Source of the DNA: Brachypodius melanocephalos
Lineage: Eukaryota; Chordata; Aves; Passeriformes; Pycnonotidae
NCBI GenBank assembly: GCA_013398615.1
Contig: VZSR01002092.1
Location: 1,254,109-1,318,108 of the forward strand
DNA length: 64,000 nt
Direction of reading: 5' to 3'
Shown here: positions 59,874 to 64,000 of the stretch, in pieces
Layout of the letters: each line of letters starts with the position of its first letter
Position numbering within the stretch: position 1 is the first letter of the stretch
Made by a program: the position numbers and the translations under genes
Notes under the pieces: model-generated
Seen by the model: only the letters and a program-made list of their open reading frames with translations
Told to the model about the DNA's origin: nothing
The model's database searches: none

Positions 59874-62655
59874 ATGCTGTACTTGATTACACTCCCTGGC
59901 CATGAAGACAGGTAGATGGAAAGTACATTTCTTTCCCTTTAAATGCTAGAAGTCCATATTGGGAGTTCTAACAACAGAAGTATTATTGTGAAAACACCTC
60001 ATATAGCAACTGCTATTTTTAAGGGTCCAGAAGATAAAGTCTTGTCTCTTTTCTTAAAAATATAAAAAAAGGTAAAATAATACTGGTTTTATACTGACTA
60101 GCAGCTGTAAGCTCGAGGGTAACTTCTCATTACTCGCTAATGTAACTTGCTCTTTCAAAAAAATAGTGTAGCCATCTAATTTTTGGGTCTCTGAAGTTTG
60201 CATTTGGTATTTCATGGCATTCTTTTCTCAGGCATTTTTCTTAATGTATCTTGTGGCTATGGAAATGTGTGCTATTTCTTAATCAGGTTTAGACTAGACA
60301 CATATCCCACATAAAAAATTTAATTCTCCCAACATTGGCATAAACAAATGTGGGAAATGTATTCTGGGTGATATAAGGAGATATTATTTTCAGGATTATT
60401 CCCTTAGGAAGTTAATATGTGTTACATGAGACAGAAGAGGGTGTATGAAATGACTCATTTTCAGAGTTTAAAGGTTTAAAACTAAAACTACCTGGTTATT
60501 CTGCAGGCTTCATGAATAAAGACAAATACCCTGTAAAGCAGCAAAGCTTCAGAAGAGTGACTCCATTACTTTAAAAACTTCAATGAAGTGCAGTGAACTG
60601 ACTTCCCAGAAAATAGAGTCTGTAAATTGTAGCCTGACATATGCACTTATAGAAGGTGGAAGAAGATTTAAAATGACCTTATGAAATAATGTCTATGTTA
60701 CAGTATCTCATACTGTATGAAAGCAATAGCCCATTAGTTAATGATGGCTTATTAGGGGAAAAACTGGCATTCTCTTTATCTTCACTTGCTCCAACAGTGT
60801 TAAACAAGCAGATTGTCTAATACCGAGACAAAGCAGCTAAAATAAATCACAGGAGATGAGCATATCTTTGGCTGGGTAGGACTGAGATTTTGAGTGAGCA
60901 TATCTAGCATAGCTGATACACATCATGGGAGTACAAGGATTAATAACCACAACTTTAGACAAAGAAGCTTCCATTAGATCAACCCCTCTATTATGTAATG
61001 GCTCTTGATTGCTTTTTTCAGTAGTTTATGTTGTGATATACCAGAATAAATGCAGTGAAACCTGCATGCTGATTTAACTCACTGTGAGAGCAACCAGCAA
61101 GTTGCACTGGAATGATGGAGGGTTCCCTCCTCCTCCTCTGCTGCCACCAGGTCTACCAAGGTAGCAGCCATTTCCTACCAGATGGGAAATAACTGGGGAT
61201 CTCACCGCTATTTTTCTTCTTTTCTCCTTCACTCAGTGAGCGTGGGTGGTGATTTGCACGCACTCAGGCAGGTTAAAATGACATGGCTGTGTACTGTGTA
61301 CTGTGCCTGTTCACTCACCAGCCCCTCTTGGGCCATGCCACCTCTATGGCAACAAGTGAACTGTGTGTGCAGCTCCTGACTGCCAGCCCACACAACCAAA
61401 AAAAGCTCCTCATGGGCTGGGTGAACAGGCCATTCTGTAGGCTGAAGAGCTGCAGGAGTTGCTCTGCACATGATGAGATCCCTCTGCTGAAGGATAACTT
61501 AATCTGATAGCTCCTGGACAGCTTGAGGCCTCCCAGCACTATCTGAAGTCCTTTAGAAAGAAGTTCTCCATCCTATTGATACTCACAGGGGTATCACAAA
61601 TGTTGGTGACATTTGTTTAACAGTTTGACAGGTCTGGTGATCTGACTGGAGGAAGTTTGGTAGCACGTATAAGTTTTCTGGCTTCATTTCTCACATTTTG
61701 CTAGATTGACATCCAAATATATTTTGTGTTGGCACAGCAATACATTACTTGAGAGCAAACCTGCTCCCACTGAGACCATTAAAAATTCTGAGTTGTGGGG
61801 AATAACTCAGGAATGACATTTACTCCTTCAATTGTATGCTAAAGAAATTGCAATATGAGGATCGAAAATAACTTTCAAAAAGTCAGAGAAATGGCTATGG
61901 AATTGCTTAGGTGGTTTTAGCCAATGTTGCAGATCCTCCATCTAGGAAAAAAATACTGATCTTGCAGATAATTTAAGGAAATAAGGTTTTAGTTTTAGCA
62001 GCATAATATTTCAGAATAATTTCTGTAAGACTTCCTTCACAATTTATTTTCGCAAGAATTAATTTTGACATGAAAATAATATGCAGAGAAGGTGTCTCTG
62101 ATACGTTTTGGGAACTGTTTCTTTTACTCAGTTATGTGAAAATTGCTCATGAAGTGATCTGCTAGCATCACATATAACAGAAATTCAAAAACACTTCAAA
62201 CGGGTAAACTGTGTGTTGGTGAAGGGTAAGAGGTAAAAATCAGATCTGGTGACAAATATGAGCATATTTCTTTGTTTTGTGGTTTGGTTCCTTTTAATAG
62301 CATTTGATCTGTATCTGCTCTTCCAAATTATGTCATTTTAATTAAGCAGAACTGTTCTGTCAGAAAGCAGAGGGTTCTTAGCCTGTCTCACAATCCTCAG
62401 ACCTAAAATAATTGAGGATAGCATGAGGACAGCAGGATGATCTTCTAAAAATACTCTTATGAATGACTTATCTTGAGTGAGATTTTTCAACAATTACTAT
62501 ATTACAGCACTAAGCATATGGAGATGTCTTAGTGAGAGATTTGCTCTTGTGAAGAAGGCTTGAACAAATATGTTCAGTTTCAGGTCTGGTCAGGGTGTAA
62601 TGAATCATCTGACTGGAGAAAAGATCCAGCCAGGGTAGGAATTATGCAATGATGA
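59874..62655. other. Unique non-coding DNA
   Basis: Mostly AT-rich and featureless. From 61110 to 61540 it is GC-richer and open on both strands for 65-80 codons. A plus-strand acceptor-like TTTTCTCCTTCACTCAG lies at about 61221-61237, but no donor or domain supports an exon. Confidence 0.45.
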
Positions 62656-62717
62656 CTTTTTTTCCCTTTTTCTTTCCTTTTCTTTTTTTTTTTTTTCTTT
62701 TTTTTTTCTTTTCTTTT
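62656..62717. repeat. 62-base pure polypyrimidine tract
   Basis: Every base is C or T, dominated by runs of T with CCC, CC and single C interruptions. Mirror-repeat content is modest. It ends at CTTTTACTC. Confidence 0.95.
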
Positions 62718-63489
62718 ACTCAATTGTTCTGAAGTAAGAGGAGTCAGACATCACATGAAATCTCTACATTACTCCCTGTTTCCTCTGAGGAAATTTGTTT
62801 TCCATATGTCATCTGATTACTGAACTACGAACGATCCTGGTAAACAGGGCAGAGAAGGAGGTTTCTCATCTGTTTGGTTAACTGCTCATTTCAAACAGAA
62901 ATCTCATTTCAAACAGAGTAACTGAAGCTTTATTAAATGAAAACAGGAGGAACAGTTAGACAACAGTAGGGTATTACCTGGAAATTACGAGAACTTATTT
63001 TCAATCCCTACCTTCCAGGCCAGAGAAGAGATTTTAGCTTCTTCTCTACACTCCATCCATAGGAGATTGTGTGTTTGTCTTTGGCATGCCTGTGGGAAAA
63101 CTGCTGTGGGTATCCAAGTCTGAATGAGGTTCCTGGTGAGGAAACCAAACACTCAAATGGAGAAGGGGTGAAAACAGAAAAGTTTTCATGGTCTTTTCTG
63201 TGGTTCCTGAGTATCCCTACCAACCCTTTGCAAGGCACTGAACAACAAACCCTGACTGGAAAAATACTGTCGTTTTTCTGATGTTAGCAGAGAACCCCAG
63301 TACTGTCTTTTTCTGGGCTGGTTCATGGCGTCTGCATGTCCTTTATTTGAAATAGAATGTGTGTGTCTTTCCAGTACTGTTTTCAAAAAGAGAAGCTGAA
63401 GACAAAACCTTTTGTTATACTGCTTCTTTTATACAGTTTAGAGTTAGGGTCACTAGACCTGTGCCTGCACTCTGACCTGTGTCATTTTT
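62718..63489. other. Non-coding DNA
   Basis: Contains a short direct duplication of CTCATTTCAAACAGA (62885-62917). Small frames on both strands at 63.0-63.4 kb are unsupported. Confidence 0.45.
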
Positions 63490-63932
63490 GTGCCACTCAG
63501 TTTCCAAAAGATTAAGGAGACTTCCAAGGAGGAAAAGTACTATGTAAACACAGATTTGGCTTTTGCAGTGCCCCCAAGAAAGATACAGAAAGGAGCCAAA
63601 CAAGACAAGGGTGATAATGGATTACTTGTAACAACTCACACTTCTGCTTGTCAAGAGCACTCCAAACTGAGCTCTCCCCTGAGCATAGCTACTGCTATGG
63701 ACCATCTCCTGAATCCAAGAGCAGCAATTCAGAAACATCCCAGCCAGCCCCAGCTCAGCTCAACACGAACACATCCACATCCACACCCACAGCCACACCT
63801 ACACCTACACCCACATCCACATCCACATCCACATCCACACCTCCACCCACACCCATCTGTGTGGCACTGTGCAGTCAGATAGGTTTCTGTCACAGGACTG
63901 TGCCCATGCCAGCTGGCTGTTCTTGCCAGTGA
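63490..63932 (+). CDS. Possible low-complexity open region (weak exon candidate)
   Basis: Two plus-strand frames overlap. One (63490-63882, 130 codons) begins after an acceptor-like TTGTGCCACTCAG and reads through a Lys-rich stretch (KIKETSKEEKYY) into a His-Pro repeat. The other (63648-63932, 94 codons) has a Ser/Thr/Pro mucin-like stretch and a Cys-containing tail. Both long frames exist mainly because the hexanucleotide repeat has no stop in any phase. There is no domain and no clear donor, so the coding call is weak. Confidence 0.15.
63771..63854. repeat. CCACAY-type hexanucleotide minisatellite
   Basis: About fourteen imperfect six-base units (CCACAT, CCACAC, CTACAC, CCTCCA variants) run in tandem. 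In the three forward phases they would encode His-Pro, Thr-Ser/Pro or Pro-His mixtures, and on the reverse strand Gly-Cys or Trp-Met/Val. The presence of all phases shows that this is a DNA-level repeat. Confidence 0.95.
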
Positions 63933-64000
63933 AGCTGATGGTTTGGGATGCATAGCCAGAGCTACACATTTTTGGAGTTTGCCTGGTCTTTGCTAACACA

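Noticed and set aside
63729..63999. Minus-strand Gly-Cys or Trp-Met repeat peptides resembling keratin-type sequence
   Set aside because: They are translations of the hexanucleotide minisatellite on the reverse strand; the flanks show no beta-keratin features.
1..64000. CRISPR arrays, operons, tRNA or rRNA genes, or a bacterial or phage system
   Set aside because: No regularly spaced repeats, cloverleaf sequences or dense coding were seen; the sequence is vertebrate non-coding in character.

Overview
The window is vertebrate nuclear DNA, most likely from a bird. It is AT-rich and dominated by unique non-coding sequence with short, unrelated reading frames. Nothing in it reads as a bacterial, viral or organellar gene array. 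The avian call rests on two truncated CR1 retrotransposon 3' ends (16379-16683 and 33272-33572), both carrying the CR1 terminal motif in reverse orientation, and on retroviral LTR-type repeats that I recognise from bird genomes (35832-36105, and 45056-45640 with less certainty as to class). I cannot name the species. A passerine or other neoavian bird fits best, but that is inference.

Layout. 1-9.8 kb: unique AT-rich DNA with one A/C-rich tract. 9.84-11.5 kb: a decayed segment with LTR-like signals in both orientations. 11.5-31.5 kb: mainly featureless intergenic or intronic DNA, with one CR1 relic, small homopolymers and two GC-richer patches (19.2-19.5 and 28.9-29.3 kb). 31.56-32.17 kb: a stretch keeping many CpGs and a palindromic CRE, possibly regulatory. 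33.3 kb: second CR1. 34.3-38.05 kb: the best protein-coding candidate, two minus-strand exons that would join in phase to give a signal peptide followed by a Cys-containing segment. 35.8 kb: an LTR inside the putative intron. 38.9 kb: a CA/TA microsatellite. 41804-42789: an assembly gap of 986 Ns, flanked by poly-T and a T/G-rich tract. 43.2-43.5 kb: a possible minus-strand terminal coding exon. 45.06-45.64 kb: LTR-type repeat. 46-52 kb: gene-desert-like DNA with an AAAT microsatellite. 52.4-53.5 kb: a purine- and GC-rich block open in several frames. 54814-54861: a perfect inverted repeat with 23-bp arms. 58.6-59.4 kb: an unexplained 267-codon open frame. 63.5-63.9 kb: a CCACAY-type hexanucleotide minisatellite inside open frames.

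No gene can be assigned a name with confidence, and no tRNA, rRNA or CRISPR array was seen. The candidate exons do not form a demonstrable pathway. If the 34-38 kb pair is real, it is the 5' end of a secreted or membrane protein gene transcribed leftwards. The 43.2 kb exon would be the 3' end of a separate leftward gene or retrocopy lying upstream of it. All coding calls rest on reading frame, splice consensus and composition only.
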